Positions 34,967-48,826 are shown, numbered from the stretch's first letter. The stretch is 64,000 bases of DNA from Climacium dendroides (GCA_950106755.1 OX467084.1:38009213-38073212), one strand, 5' to 3'. The notes: generated from the sequence alone by a model not told the origin. Made by a program: numbers and translations.

Positions 34967-36961
34967 ATATTCTTGATTATTTATGGGAGGGGTGCTGAGT
35001 CCACAAACTCCCTGCAATTATTCTCCATTCTTTTCTGTGCATGTATTTGTGCCGAAACGATATTATTGTAGATCAAGGATTTGTCATCTTCCCATTGAAG
35101 ATACCTCCTTGTATGTGTAGCTTTTAACCCTGGACTCTTGAATAAGAGAGTTGGAATTAGTATGAGCCAGAGGCAATTGAACGCATGTATTGACACTGAT
35201 GTCTATGTCAGGAATTTTTTGTACGATGGACAGGGTAGAGAAGTCACAAGGCTGGCACTTGAGTGGAGGTGAGCAAAACTGGCGTGCCAGCAGTATACAG
35301 TAACTAAGGTCGGATGTGCTAAAACTGCCCCTATTCAAAGTTTCCTCAACATGAGTACGTACGTATTGGAGTTTTCAATGTACCTACAATGTGTGGACAC
35401 TTTTTGAGCACCCCAATTCCAACTTAAATTTATAACGGATTCATGTAACGGATTCAGTAAGAGTCCAAAAACTATTTCTGGTAATAAGAGGCTTCGATGC
35501 TGTTTCTACTTGCCTTTCAAGGAAACTTGACCAAGAAATATTTGTGAGCATCCCCTTAAAGAAATCTTGAATGTGTAGGAAGCTTTATTGCCCCCCCTCC
35601 TTACCCTTAACCTTGTAAGGATGTTGAGGACCTAAGTGATTTTGATGGATGCACCTATTGAATTAGAGTATTTTGGTGATTACCTTGATCATGGGGGGCT
35701 ATGTTTTTTTAGGGTTAATCCATAAACAACACTATGGATGTTTTGTTTCCAATAAATGATAGAGAATCCTTCTTTGTAGGATAAAAGTATAGCTGTTCAT
35801 TTTTGGAATTTTATTGTGAAAAAGGGAGGTCTTCTACAGTTGATTGACTTCCAATGAGTACTTTTGCATTCTTTTTAGCTAATGATTACCATCATATCCT
35901 AAAAGATGATTTCCATGGTTACCAATCCATCCTTTGAAGGTTAACTTTGAAAGGATGTTGGCCTATTGACTATGCTAGTCACTCAAAATTGATTTGATTC
36001 TTGGACCAATGGATGCATTCTTCATTTCTATAGTGATTTTGAAAGTCCTTGCAAGGTTTAAGATCCCTTGAAAAATGTATGTGTATACATTGTTTAAAAT
36101 CCTAGAAAATTCTCAGAATATATTGAAGTATGGCTTTGCATTTGTATCCATTGTATATTATAGTGAGTGGAAAATTCAAAAAAATTAGCACCTTAGATTT
36201 TTCATGGACAATCGTGAAACAAACTTGCATGCAAGTACTACAGTATGATGAGAGGTGATGTCCAGTAACTTTCATGTATTGCGGAGATCATCAGTTGCAG
36301 ATTTAACTTCAGAGTCCACAAACATGCGAATGATGTTTTTTGTGTTTGAAGAACAATATCTTGCACATGACAATGAGATTAATTTATTTGCACCTCTCCC
36401 TCTTTAATGAATTTATCCTTCAAGAAAAATTAATTACTTTCCCAATTCATATCAAAGTACATCCAATTGCTTAGAGTAACAAAAATAGATGTTCACAACT
36501 TAACTGATTCCCTTGTGGAATCCTCCCTGGCCTTCCACAAGGGTCCCCAAAGTATGAAATGAAGTAGATTAGATGCAGTTTCAAGGGATCCAGCGCTTCA
36601 GGATGCTTTTTTGTTGCCTCTTTCCTTATCCATTAAACATTATTGTAAGACCCTCGCGGTGATATCTCAATGTACTCTGAAATACCATACTTGTCTTCTA
36701 CATTGAACCCTATTTCCTACAGTTCGTAAATATGGTATTCAGCAGTATTCTCTTTTAGTATCCTCTTATTGAGGGGAGCCCTTCTGCCCCTACTAATAAT
36801 GTCATGACCTTGATCATCTTGTAAATCTAAGATGGCTGCTCACTCCACTAAACCAAATAGGATGGAGCTTGAATCTCCTTGGATTAAGCCCCAGGAGAGC
36901 ATCTAAACCAGCCGATTAGAAAATCTCTCGCAAGTGCAACAGAATTCTGTATCAAAAATCT
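34967..36961. other. Intergenic DNA between convergent genes
   Basis: Contains the 3' flanks of the plastid-type gene (plus strand) and the xylanase gene (minus strand). Two diverged copies of a TTAACCTTGWAAGGATGTTG segment occur at about 35,606 and 35,938, with a relative at about 14,152, suggesting old repeat DNA. No gene is recognised. Confidence 0.5.
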
Positions 36962-39900
36962 TCAATTCAGGGAAAGCTCAATGACTAAGGGGCTGTTCCC
37001 TTTCAGAACCTCAAACTCTACGGCATGTTCACCAAGTTCCCCCAAGTCTACAAAAGCCTTGTAACGCCCAAAATAACCCTGGAAGGGGAATTGCCCAGAC
37101 TCATCAATTCTTCCTTGAAGTCTGGTAGTCCACTCCTCCCTCAAAGAGATGAGACGCTTACCAGCGGCATTCACACGGTTGTCAGAATCGATAAGATGAC
37201 CGTTCTCTCTGGACAACGCTCCTTCCCAGAAACCCCAGAGCATGATCCCCTCCACATTAGGATGAGCGAAGGACTCTCGTAGCATGACCTTGAAAAGGAC
37301 CAAAATATCATACGAATGTTATTAGTTGGGTACAGCAACAACCAATCTGAAAAAAATATAAATACAGTCGATAAAAGCACAAGCCTATCTATACGAGTTG
37401 AGATAAACAATTTAAGAGGCTTCAAGGTAACAAAAATGTACCCATAAATAGACGAAATCATCCCCAACAATATTGAACGACAAAAACATGTTTGTAAGTT
37501 ACTATAATCAACTACTACTTTCCAAAGTGAACTTTCTATTCTTTTCTAGAGCACATAGGGGCAAATATAGAGATCCAAGCACATCCCATCACCTGACCCC
37601 TGAAGACAAATCCTTCGAGTATGACAACAAAAAATATACGAAACAATCAAAACCTCGATAACTTAGTCACCTAATATTTGTGCTCTTAACAACAAAAAGA
37701 TATCAATAGAAAGCAATGAGGTGTAAATTGTACCTCAAGGTCGTCTGCTCGGATATGCTCATTCGCTGCCGCAACGTCGATTTCAGTCATCCATATTGGT
37801 AGGCCCAACTTGCTCAATTTGTCCAAAGAATTTCGAATGATAGGACCAATTGGGGCGTCCACGTGACCTTGTACCCCAATTGCTCCAACGGGTGCACCTT
37901 CTTTAAGGAGCCACTCTATATGCTTAACGTATTTGTCGGGAGAGGAGTTTCCATCTACCCCATCTTCAACATGATAATCATTCACAAAGAGAATTGCCTC
38001 ATGGTCGTACTGATGAGCTAATTTGTACATATAGGGCAATATGTCTGGATTCAACCGATTTTGATAAAAGCAACCATGAAGCATCTCATTATTTACATCA
38101 TAGTGTTGAAACTTTCCCTTGTAACGATTCAGGACATCGACTGCTCGAGTATGCAAAGCGTCTCTCAATTCTGAAGACGTGAGCTTCTTGAGCCAATCCT
38201 GGCAGTTGTTCTCGTCTTCCCAGAAGATGCAATGGCCTCGCATAGGTATGTGGTGTTGTGAGCAGAAATTCACCATCTCATCAGCGTCGTTGTAATTGAA
38301 CTGCCCACACATTACCATCGTGAGCACAACTTAGAAGTGACATGAGACTGTTGAGAAAGCACGCACAACAAGACTGCTCTAACTAATCGTAAATCATAGC
38401 CAATAAAAGGTAAAAGAAATGGAGGCAAGTTTTAAGACAAATTTGTTCAACATTGAAAATGGGACTTGAGCTATAATGATAATGGCAATACTGGAAGTAG
38501 ACATCATGCGCTAGGAAACAGCGCCATATACAATATGTAACAAAAGGAAAACTACTCACAGTGTCACGGTGGGGCTCAGTCCAACTCCACTTAAGTTCAT
38601 TCTCAAAAACTGCCCAGTTAAAGTTTTGTAGGAAAAACTGCGTGTAGCTGCTATTGTCCAGACTCCAACGGTTGATGCAAGAACCAAGTGGGAAACTCCT
38701 ACTCGTCTGCTCAATCCTCAAACAAATGCCAGGTGGAAAAGGCAAGCTGCTTCGTCTGCGTAGTTTAAGAATTACATCTCGTTTCCGGACCTGCAGAGTC
38801 CACGTTTATGAGAATTTGTACGTGTCAGATACACATCATTGCCAGAGAAAAATAAACAATAAGCAACATCCAGAGTAGAACACTATACTGATGCTGGCGT
38901 ACCTTGTCAGCTTGAGCCTTCAAGATTGAAATTCGAGCACTTCTGTCGACAGCAAATATTTGCAATCCTGCCACCAAATTTGAACATAAACCCACATATC
39001 TCCTAAGCCTATACGTAAGAGAATGCAGTCTAGACAATAGTGGCCAATCATTGGCAAGAGTTACTTTTTTGACAGCTAAGCAAAGCTGAAAATGTATTTT
39101 TGGAATGCTACTTGGAAACAAAGATCACAGAATTTAAGAAGCCGAAGTTAAGACTTCACTATTCGAGAAGGACACTTGAGAAGATCCTTACCAGCAAGCA
39201 TAAGATCTACACCAGGTTCTGGTCCTTGGACATGAACCATTACATAATTCGGCTTATTCTCCAGTCGGAATGACCCCATTATCTCTTTCCACGAATTTTG
39301 ATCAACTTCCACTTCTCCTCCAGTCACCCGTTTTCCATCTAGACTCAGCGCAACATTTACTTTTTGTCCAGTCTTACCATGGCATTTCCCAACGCACACC
39401 CAAGCGGAGACTTGATAGACCACAAAGAGCTCTAATTTGTCAGTGATGGTTTGGGCAGGACCTTCCCACCACTGTGTCCGGTTGGAAGCAATAAGACAAT
39501 TTCCACTCAAACAAGGAGAGCATGATAGAGACATAGCAACAGCTGGCGGGACGCAAGTCGGTGCCCCGGAGGAAATGAAAAGTCGTGCAGAGCCCTGCCC
39601 GAACCAATGTTTTACACCATGCTGAAAGTTGTGGTTTTCCACTATATTCACACCGTATTTTGGATTCTGCCGTAAAGTCAATGTTCGCCAGTGTTAGCTA
39701 ATACGCACAAAGTCAGCAATCATATCTTCTAAGAAGAACTACTAAACCCTGATCGCAGGGGTGTCCCACAGGAGTTCCAAGAAGGACCAGCCAAATATGG
39801 TTGCAATTTGTCTCTGACAAATTTCTAAAAACATTCGAAAATGAAAGCTTATGAAAATCAGATTTATTTGTTAACACATTTCGAAGAATATTAGCAAGTC

Positions 39901-42900
39901 TACGTACCTAATTTGAGGTCAAACTATTCACAATGTAGTGAGTGCATTCAATGTGTATTTAGCAATCTAATATGCAAAAGTGCTCCTATATCAAAAAGAG
40001 CTTGTCAGAAGGAGATGCTGATGCTTTCAATGAAACAGACTCGACATAAACTCATGAAATACTAACCGTAATGATAGGGCGTCTGGTTGGCTCTGGTTTC
40101 GCAGTAGGTTGGATAAAGAAACTGTCTACCAGAATATCTGTTCCTGGTGGCGGACCTTCTAAGTAAACAGACACTTTAGCTGGTACCTTCTGTAATATCA
40201 GCCTCCCCTCCAAATGCTTCCACTCTGTTGCGTTTGCTTCTAAGCTGCAGCAATAGTCATATACAACTCTTTAACCGACAAGAATCAGAAGGATGACGAC
40301 GCACATGCCCACAGTCAACAATTATGGCGGCATGATTTACAATTCTTACAACTAGAGATAATTAATATCAGGTGGAATATAGGCGAATAAAAGATTTCCG
40401 AAAGCTTCTTGAGCCTTACGCTGCTGACTGGAAAATGAAAATGAAACACAACATCTGCAAATCCCAAATGGTACTAGAGCCCACCCTGATGATGAATTTT
40501 TGCTAAACCACCAACCTTCCCATGGTGATGTAACTCTCGGTATTGTCACCTTCTAGGAGGTACAGAGTGGCCTTCACAATTGCCTTGGAAAAAGGTCCAG
40601 AAATGCGAACGGTAGCACAAACGTCATACACAGTCTCCAGATCTATCCGATCCGTGATGGTCTGCTCAATACCGGACCAGGTGTTTGTACGCTGAGTTGC
40701 CATTGCGAAACACTTTCCCTCCAACGGAAGAACTTCTGGATTCTCTAAACAATAACACACGAGCCCTCTGCACCCTCTGAGCTTCCAGTTTTTTAACCCA
40801 TGAGTAAAGGTTGCATTGTGTACGATGCTTTCAAGAACTCGGACCCCTGTACCACATGCTTCTGTCTTCTAATAAAAAGCAAAAAAAGTAGAGACGCCAA
40901 TTTAGTATCTAATCAGTTCATGGTGCACATCTAGAAACAAGGGGAATTGGATCTGAACACTTTGAAAAAAGATTTGGAGAACCGCATTCTCTACGCAAAG
41001 ATCATCACATCTAAACTTCTACAGTGAGCTGCAGGGCTCAACCCAAGAACGAAAGCGACACAAGGGGAGTAAATATGCTTAGAACTTGAAAACCATTGTC
41101 AAGATTACTTGCCAGTTTCTTGAGAGGAGAACCCTGACACCCTGGAGGGCTAGCATGCTTGATAATAACTGTAGATACCAGCAAATCTACACCATGAGGA
41201 GGCCCCTCTAAATAGAAGACTGCCTTTATATGGTGTGCGTCCAGGTGAAGCTTGCCTTCAAGCATAACCCACTCCGTGCTTGATGCCTTCACCCTGACAG
41301 CTTGTCAACATTACAGCAGGAATATATCAGTTCATCACTCACAAAAGTGTGGTCATAAAAAACAGGAATAAAAAGCTAATACTCACCCAACTTCATCAGA
41401 TCGGAGTGCATTCGATTCATAGATAAAGAAGGAACAAGTACCCAAACAACCATGCCAGCATTCGGATAAAACAGAAAATGGGACTGCAGTCAGAGTCAGA
41501 AATAAACACTTTCGAGACAGAAGAAGATGCATACCTTCCAACAGATACGTAGCGTGTGTTGGAGCCTTTATATTCAAGTCGAACTGTGGCCAACACATGG
41601 GCTCCTTCATGAGGTCTCCCAGCAGTCCGAACTATTGCTAACACAAGATAGGTTTCATCAGGCTGCACTAGGGCAGTGATGTCTTGCTCGATCCCCTGCC
41701 ATCCCTCTGCCCTGTCCAAAGCTAAAGCAAAAGGTTTTCCCCTTGGCCCCATGATGCCTTTCCATCCATGTAAACCCGAATGGATGACTTTGCAGCAGAT
41801 CCCTGACCATCCCTGGATTCCAGTGTTGAAAGTTGGGTTGACAAGAACATTCCCCTCCATGTCCACCTCCTTCGGCTCCTTAAAAGAAAATTCCTGCAAT
41901 GTATGGTGACATAATCCTGGTATGTCAATCAAAAGTATCCCTTCACTTGCTGATGACAGTCGACCAAAAGATCCAAAACTCCTTTAAATATACCTTGAAG
42001 AAACCGATTGCCCATCGCGAGATGAAACAAAATAAAACCTAGATACTGTGAATGGCATTGAGCTGGCGGAACTTACAGGTTCTGGCTTTGATGGTACGAT
42101 AGAGAAAGAGCTAGCAAGGATATCTATCCCCACGGGAGGTCCTTCCAAGTACACTAAAGCTTTGACAGGTGCCACGCTCACTTCCATCTTGCCTTTTAAC
42201 AACGCCCATTGTCGTTTCGACACTGGCCCGCTGCCCATAGAAAATGTACTACATAAGATATGCTGGTTATCTCCACATGACAGTATCACTCGAGAATATT
42301 GAGAAGCACATAGTGAGAACAAGAAATGCACCAAGATTAACCGAAAAAGAAGAACCAGGGAGTTCACATCATGCAGCTAGCAGAGAAACCCACACAGTCA
42401 CCCACTCTCTGCTACAATCATCCTACTTCTATCAGATTCAATGGCACCGATTTACTTCAAAACAACTCTAATAAACCCTTCACAAAATCACTTTCCTTCA
42501 ACTTCTTCAGGGTATTCGTGAACAATTCACTCTGCAAGGTACAAAAGCGCATACGCACCTGGCAAGTGTAGAGTAAGTGACCTGGCCCCCTGCATTCTCA
42601 AGCTTTACTGTAGCCCGCACATCAGCTAGCTCTACATGACCAGAAATGGAAACGCAAGCTTCGACTTTGTACTCCACACCTGCCTAGATGGAGAGTGAGG
42701 AGCGTAATAAGTGACAAGATTAATCACATCCAATCCATCTCAACAATTTGAAATTCCATCTTCCATACAGCAGATAGTGACGTATTATCAGGAAGCGCAG
42801 CAGTGGATGCAAAACATGTATGCATTCTTAAGCTAGATTTCAGTGCTTGGTGTAAGATTCTAACCTTCAATCGACCTGTGATATCTTGTGCAATACCCTG

Positions 42901-43071
42901 CCACAATTGTGTACGATTTTGCGCAATGCAGTAGAATTGATGTCCACTCGGCGGGCCTCCGCATTGAGGGAGAACATCGCTGATTGACATCGAGCAGCAC
43001 AGGGGCTGCCAGCCATGGTCTGAGCCCCATATGAATGAAGGGTTGACGATCAAATTTTTCGTCCCAGCCAT
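36962..43071 (-). CDS. Endo-1,4-beta-xylanase with four CBM22 modules and a GH10 domain
   Basis: Hydrolyses internal beta-1,4 bonds of xylan in the plant cell wall. Twelve coding exons on the minus strand: 42865-43071, 42559-42683, 42077-42230, 41535-41893, 41113-41293, 40516-40868, 40067-40244, 39192-39666, 38903-38967, 38560-38790, 37734-38300, 36962-37288; 1,073 residues. Four CBM22 xylan-binding modules cover about residues 1-162, 163-342, 343-519 and 520-680. Each has the pattern NPSF...W, NRTQLWQGIAQDIT and LEGPPPGxDIL. The GH10 barrel starts at the conserved AGLQIFAVDR (about 678) and contains FPLGSCINR, LKWSWTEP, acid/base Glu848 in DVNNEML, GVQGHVDAP, nucleophile Glu949 in WMTEID, and EGIMLWGFW. 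The exon ending at 41113 would use a GC donor (CTG|GCAAGT); all other joins are GT/AG. No signal peptide follows the ATG at 43071. Confidence 0.92.
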
Positions 43072-44200
43072 GACGGCTATTGTTGCCACTATAATTCAAG
43101 CAGTTGGAATACTGAACACTGTTGAGAATTATCAACAAAAAATAAATTCTAAAAAGCATAGAGAACTTTGACAGTCTAAATCCCTAAATCAGATTCTCCT
43201 CGTAAATAATTGTAGCTTTGGCAGTGCAGAATCGAGGAAGCTCACGATACCAATTGCACCTTCCCTCCTCAAAATTGCTTGGAAAGAGAACCCAATTGAA
43301 CTTCACCTATAACAGCGAAGGTAAATGCAATACGTACGTACAGCTCCGCACAAACATCAGGTGGATCGACTCAATAACGAATGCAATACTTGGTGTGGAA
43401 GAATCAATCAAAGCAAGCCGCGCAATACTAAGGATCAAAATACATGATGCGCAAACACCACCTCTTCGCTCAACAAATGATCATCAAGTCATGAAATTGA
43501 ATAAAAATCATGTTTTCCAAATTTTCCCCACGAATCATAATAACGCAACTTTTAATCAACAGTCCGCCAATTAGGTCACGATTCTACAAATCTACTTACA
43601 AAGGTTCTTTACTAAAATTGCGATCGCTAATATTGGGATCGAAGGATCACTATTAACTCCACAATCCTTAGCAAGCATTCCAAAATTCAGCAGCAAGATC
43701 GACAGTCTTCAAATCATTCCCTTTGGTGGAGCTATTCTCAATCACACCTGAACTCTGCGCACGTAAGAGTTCTTATCATCAGAAACGCCGAAATTCCCTT
43801 TACCTCTCAATTCAACACACTTCGTGTCAGTCTCAGTTTTCCTCAGCAACACAAAGAACGAGAGAATTCTAACTGATCATTCAAGGCAGAGTCTATAACT
43901 CAATCAGCTCGATCACGGATAGACAATCCGAGCAAGAAAACAATGTCGATCATCAAACTCTCATCGTTATTGTCACTTCAATTCCAAAGCTCCCTACACA
44001 ATCATCTGCGTCCGACCAGAAGAAAACACGCTAAATAACTTAGAATTTCCACGACTGCAGATCTACGATTGGAATGAGCCATACCTGGCTACGACTGAGC
44101 CTCTCGCAACCCACAAGCAAGAATAATTCTCATGGCGGGTGACAGAAGGTTCATCATTGCGAGGATCAAGGAAGCATGACCTAAATTTATGACAGGGGGC
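43072..44200 (-). promoter_or_regulatory. Leader and leader intron of the xylanase gene
   Basis: An acceptor AATTATAG|TGG lies 17 bases before the start codon (exon edge 43088). A donor GCCAG|GTATGG lies at 44085/44084. A leader intron of about 1.0 kb is therefore likely. The space between has no conserved open frame. Confidence 0.5.
44089..44157 (-). CDS. Upstream ORF in the xylanase leader, 22 codons
   Basis: Starts MMNLLSPAMRIILACG and stops four bases before the proposed leader donor site. If the leader exon is as modelled, it would be translated before the main frame and could reduce xylanase output. Conservation is unknown. Confidence 0.3.
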   Translation of the reverse strand: MMNLLSPAMRIILACGLREAQS

Positions 44201-44244
44201 AGCACAGCCGTCTGCGAGACGACCCAATCCCGCGAGCCCCTGCT

Positions 44245-44274
44245 GATACCCTCCGATACCCTCCGATACCCTCT
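44245..44274 (+). repeat. Short tandem repeat GATACCCTCC, three copies
   Basis: Three adjacent 10-base units, the last with one change, at the presumed promoter of the xylanase gene. Confidence 0.85.
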
Positions 44275-44600
44275 AACACATAGATCCGCCGTGATTCAGT
44301 TTGTCATGATCTTGAGAAGCAATTGAGCATAGTTCCTGTTATTATACTGCCTATGTCTTTGTTAAATTCAAAGGCAAAAAAATGTTTTAGAAGTATTTTT
44401 GATGCATTTTTTGGACACTTTAAGAATAAATTATGAATTTTCAAAGTGCTGAAAATGAAACCTTGAGCTCTCATGAATAAAAATTGTACATTTTAGGCTA
44501 GGGTTTAGTTTAAGAATGGGATTACAACTATGTGCATATACCTTTTATCGAAGGTAAGGTAAACTTAAGTTAGGTAGTCATGAGCTACGTCAAGAACTTG

Positions 44601-45540
44601 AATTAACCTTTGAAGTCCCAAGATCTATTTTCCATCAAAAACCACTCAAAACTGCCAATTCTATAGCAAAGAGCAAAAAACACTTTTAAATATTTTTTTT
44701 GCATTTCTAACCATAGGATCTTGTACTCAGCTAATATGAAAATGTGTGAAAGAAATTTCACAAACTTTGACCGTGTAGATTGCAAGATATTTGTATTTAA
44801 ACTGAAGAAAAAAAGTTTTTTTGCACCTTGTTCAACTACATTTTGGGGCTTTGAACCTTCACAATTTATAATTTTTGTTCTATGTATTTTGAATTTCTAA
44901 TTTTATATGATAAAAAAATTGAATTGAGAGTTTAGGAAAAAAATTCAAAAAAAACACACTTAGTTTTTACTCATTAAAAAATTGTTGAATAGAAATCAAT
45001 TGTTAAGTATTGTTAAGTAGAAGTAGGTTCAAGATTGAAGGAAAATCTAAATTGTTGATAGCTCTAAGATGGAATTGAAATATACTAATCTTAATGGTGA
45101 GATTATTTTAGCAAGAGATATTAACCTTGTGAAACTTTTTTCTTTGAATAATTGTAAAATTGAAGTCAGTAATGAATCCTACAAGTTATTTTTTTCTAGA
45201 AGATGCTTTAATTGCCCAAAAAACAAGATTGTTCATAATTTTCACATAACAAATTCAAATGGAATAAATAAAAGCTTTCCATGTACATAAAAATATAACC
45301 TATACAAAATAAAATTTTAAAATTTTTTACTATAAGTTTTTTGAAGGATTTTTTCAATTTGCCAAACTAAAAAAAGGGCTTTTTATGCCATAACTTTTGC
45401 TCCTAGACTTCAATTGAAATAAAAATTATATTTTTAAAAAGCTAATGTGTTTTCCTACCTTCACTAAAAAATTCAGAAAATCACAACAAATATTGAAACC
45501 ATAGGACCTTACCCAAAATCCATTTTAGCCCTCCACTTAT
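44601..45540 (+). repeat. Dispersed repeat R1, copy 3
   Basis: The longest copy. It shares AAAACCACTCAAAACTGCC, CTAACCATAGGATCTTGTA and GATTGCAAGATATTTGTAT with copy 1 and extends through a block containing CTTCAATTGAAATAAAAATT. A short open frame inside is not judged real. Confidence 0.75.
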
Positions 45541-48500
45541 AGTGCTTGAAAACTATACACCAAGGCAATGTACCAAAATGTTTGACTACTCACATTTTGC
45601 AATAAAGATTAAAAGTAAAAAACAAGAGAAGTACCACCTTTTCAATATAGGACCGTAAACATAGTTTGTCCTCAAGTTTGTTAGAGAAGTTCATTCCTTC
45701 TATCCAATTCCGCACTTTCTTTTAGTCCACCTTACATGGATCAATGTTTGTACACATTACTTTAAGATTTTCATTTTGATAAGAAGTTGTTTAAGAAATA
45801 AAAACATTTTTCAAACTCATCGGAAACTAAGTCTCTCTTTCAACATACTTGCAATCAAAAGACAACATAGGTAGAGCTTTTATATAACTACGACTACAAC
45901 AAAAGATCTTCCAGAAACAAGGTATGTAGAACAAAGATCCAAATTCCTAAAGAATTTATCTATCAAAACACATACCAACATTGAACAAGAGTACTCATTA
46001 ATACTTAAAGCAACAATATTTTTACTAAAAAAAGCTATGTGGTTGTAAAGTCTCCAAATCCATAATAGTGATTGTCACTACACCACTTTCACCTTCAACA
46101 ATTTTGGTGACATCTTAATTTTTGCCAAGAATTCCGTTGCATTGCTCATCAATACATTGTATGCCTCTGTTGCCTTGAAAGCATCCTTGGCCTCAAAAGT
46201 TAATGACAATAGTCTTCAAAACCAAATACCGTTCTCTTCTGATCATGTGACCCAACATGGGCCAATTATAGCGGACATGTCTTCAATCTAGCAATTGCAA
46301 GAATGCCCCCATGAAATAAAAAACCAATTTAGTTGCGTGTTAGATTGACTAGAAACTTATTGTGATCCTCAATGAGCTTTGGCCCATCTAGGTTCTAGGA
46401 TATTTTGGAGGAAGTGAAGAAAGAGAAAATTGATCACCCATTTTGTTACATTCAATCCATAGTTGATGGAACTCCCAAAAGTGCATCATATGAGAGCCTA
46501 TCCAGCTACAGAAAGACAATTTTGGGGGGAACATCGTAATTTTTAAGCCCTTTTAAGGAATAGAGGGTAGTTTAGATCTCCAATATTGTGAAGATGTATT
46601 ATAAAAATGCAACTTAGAATAGTGATGTAACAATGGGGTTTTAACAAAAGTTGTAAAATTTGACCCATAGATTATATCATCTACTATTACATTTACCAAT
46701 TATTTTCAATAAAATTGGAAACCAAAAATTGGAAACTCACTCTTAGAAAATTGATTATATATTGAATTTGTGTCATGGTCACAAGAATATTATTTTCTTG
46801 AGGTTCAAAATATTAAGTTTTAATCATGGTAAATCTTTTAACATTTGTTCTATTTATTTTTTCAAGCTGTATTTGAAAAATCCTTGCACTAGAGAAGTTG
46901 CTTTCTTAGATCAAGCCTACCTAAAGCCCTTGATCTAAAGACTATATTTGTAAAGAAAAACTTGAAATATCTACATGGTACAAATGTAGGAGAATTAACA
47001 CAAAAATCCACAAACATTTAGATGCATGATTTTGTGTACTTAGGACATGTTTGAAATTTGAAATATGAATGTTTGATTCTTAAGAGATTTATTTAAAACA
47101 ACTCGAAAGAATTTTATTTCTATAAAATTTTGCATGAATAGAAAGACACCTAAGACAAAAAAGTCAAGGCAGGGATCAAAATGTCTTGCGCGCTAAAATC
47201 AAAATAGGAAGAATTGTTTCTTTACTATCTATTTCTTTCAACTTTACATTAGAAAAAATCTTAACCTTGAGAAATGGCCATTTGACTTCCAGGCACAATG
47301 TAAATTCATAGAAAATTTTTAAAATTATAATTTTTTTAAAATTTAAAATGAAAAGATTAAAAATATTTTGAAATTGCCAATTTGACGTGGAACTAGTAGT
47401 GCCTTGTCAAGTTTCCTTCCCCTTCCCCTATAATTGCTTTGCTGCCATACAAACTAGCGGCTTTTTGCAGGGTTCAAATTTTTGGTAATGTTGAGATTAG
47501 ACACTATAATGACATCATAGCCTCACCTTCATTTGCAGAGATTTTACAATAGTTCAAGTGATGGTTTTGTTGTAGACCATGATTTTCCACCCAAATCATC
47601 GAAATTGTGTCTAGTGCATCTACAAATGCTTGCATTGCATATTACAAACAAGAATAAGAACATAGTCAACACTAGGGTTGGACAAGTATCACTCAAGTCT
47701 CAACATCAAAAAATCAAAGAAGGAGAGGGAGGGAACATCAAACCAATCACAAAAATGGACCACTATTCCAAATTTCCTTGGAGAAAGATCCTAGTATAAC
47801 AATAGGCAATTCTAGTTATCAAACAAATTGTCACCAAAATGAATATAATCAACCTACTAGGAGAGTAGAAGGTAGCAAAAGTTGTTGTATGTACATGAAA
47901 TAATCTAAGCATTCCAAAATGACACCTACAAAGCTTTGGATATCAAAAATAAATTATTCAACTTGTTCAACACCAAATATTTTGATTAGAAGCAACTCCA
48001 ATAGCTAGAGAGCATACATAAAATTTTAGTAGCACCACTACTATAAACAATAGCTTTCATGTAGATCAAATTACAAGCCACACACATAGTCAAATTGACA
48101 ACTAAAAAGCTTCACATATCAAAAGCAAAAGAAAGAACCTATTCATCACCAAATATTTTATCAAAGTAACTTCAACAACCATAGAGCCTAAAATTTCAAC
48201 AACACCCAGTATCATAAATAATAACTTTGACTTGGATCACATTTTGAGCCACATACAAAGCTTCATACAAACTTCTTTTGGTTCCCTCAATCATTAGTTT
48301 GTTCCATGTCCACAACATGGACAATCAAAAAAGAAACAATAACTAAAGGTCACTCCAAAATTAAGATAAATATGTTCCATTTTCAACCACACATTGAATT
48401 TTTAAGCATGTTCAATGACTTAAACTAGTTTTGGTATTTCTACAAAAGACTATTGAAGGCATATCAAGATACACTTTTTTCTACTACATTGCATGCTTAC

Positions 48501-48700
48501 AATATGGCATAGCAACATTTGGAGTAAATAGTAGGAAACTAGAATTATGCTCTATCCAAGAACAAAAGATGGAGAATCAAGTGGGCAAAAGTATATGATT
48601 CAACCTTCACTAATATAGCTACTAAAGCAATTGAATAAACCTTCAAATGTTGGCATAGTTAGAGTCTAAAGGAGACATTTTATATTGAGCTTTCCACTCC
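45541..48700. other. AT-rich intergenic DNA, possible gene relic near 46,100
   Basis: A 40-residue minus-strand stretch at about 46,080-46,220 (TFEAKDAFKATEAYNVL) reads like protein but has no start or recognisable family and is flanked by stops. It may be a decayed exon. The rest holds no recognised gene. Confidence 0.35.
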
Positions 48701-48706
48701 CTAGCC

Positions 48707-48775
48707 ACAATTTCATGTTTTTATGTCAAAGATGTTACATTGGACGTAATTTTTGACATAAAAACATGAAATTGT
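48707..48775. repeat. Perfect 24-bp inverted repeat with 21-base loop
   Basis: The arms 48707-48730 and 48752-48775 are exact reverse complements (core TTTCATGTTTTTATGTCAAA). They lie 51 bases inside a CACTA-type right terminus. Confidence 0.9.
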
Positions 48776-48826
48776 AACATGATGCGCAAAAAAATCCGTC
48801 AAGTTAAACGCGGGTTTCTTCTAGTG
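48776..48826. mobile_element. CACTA-type right terminus, partner not found
   Basis: GGGTTTCTTCTAGTG ends at 48826, matching the right end of the MITE at 26322. No left terminus at a sensible distance was recognised. Together with the adjacent hairpin this may be a MITE or the edge of a larger element. Confidence 0.45.

Noticed and set aside
47533..47799. 88-codon open frame
   Set aside because: No ATG at its start, no recognisable domain, and AT-rich surroundings. Probably chance.
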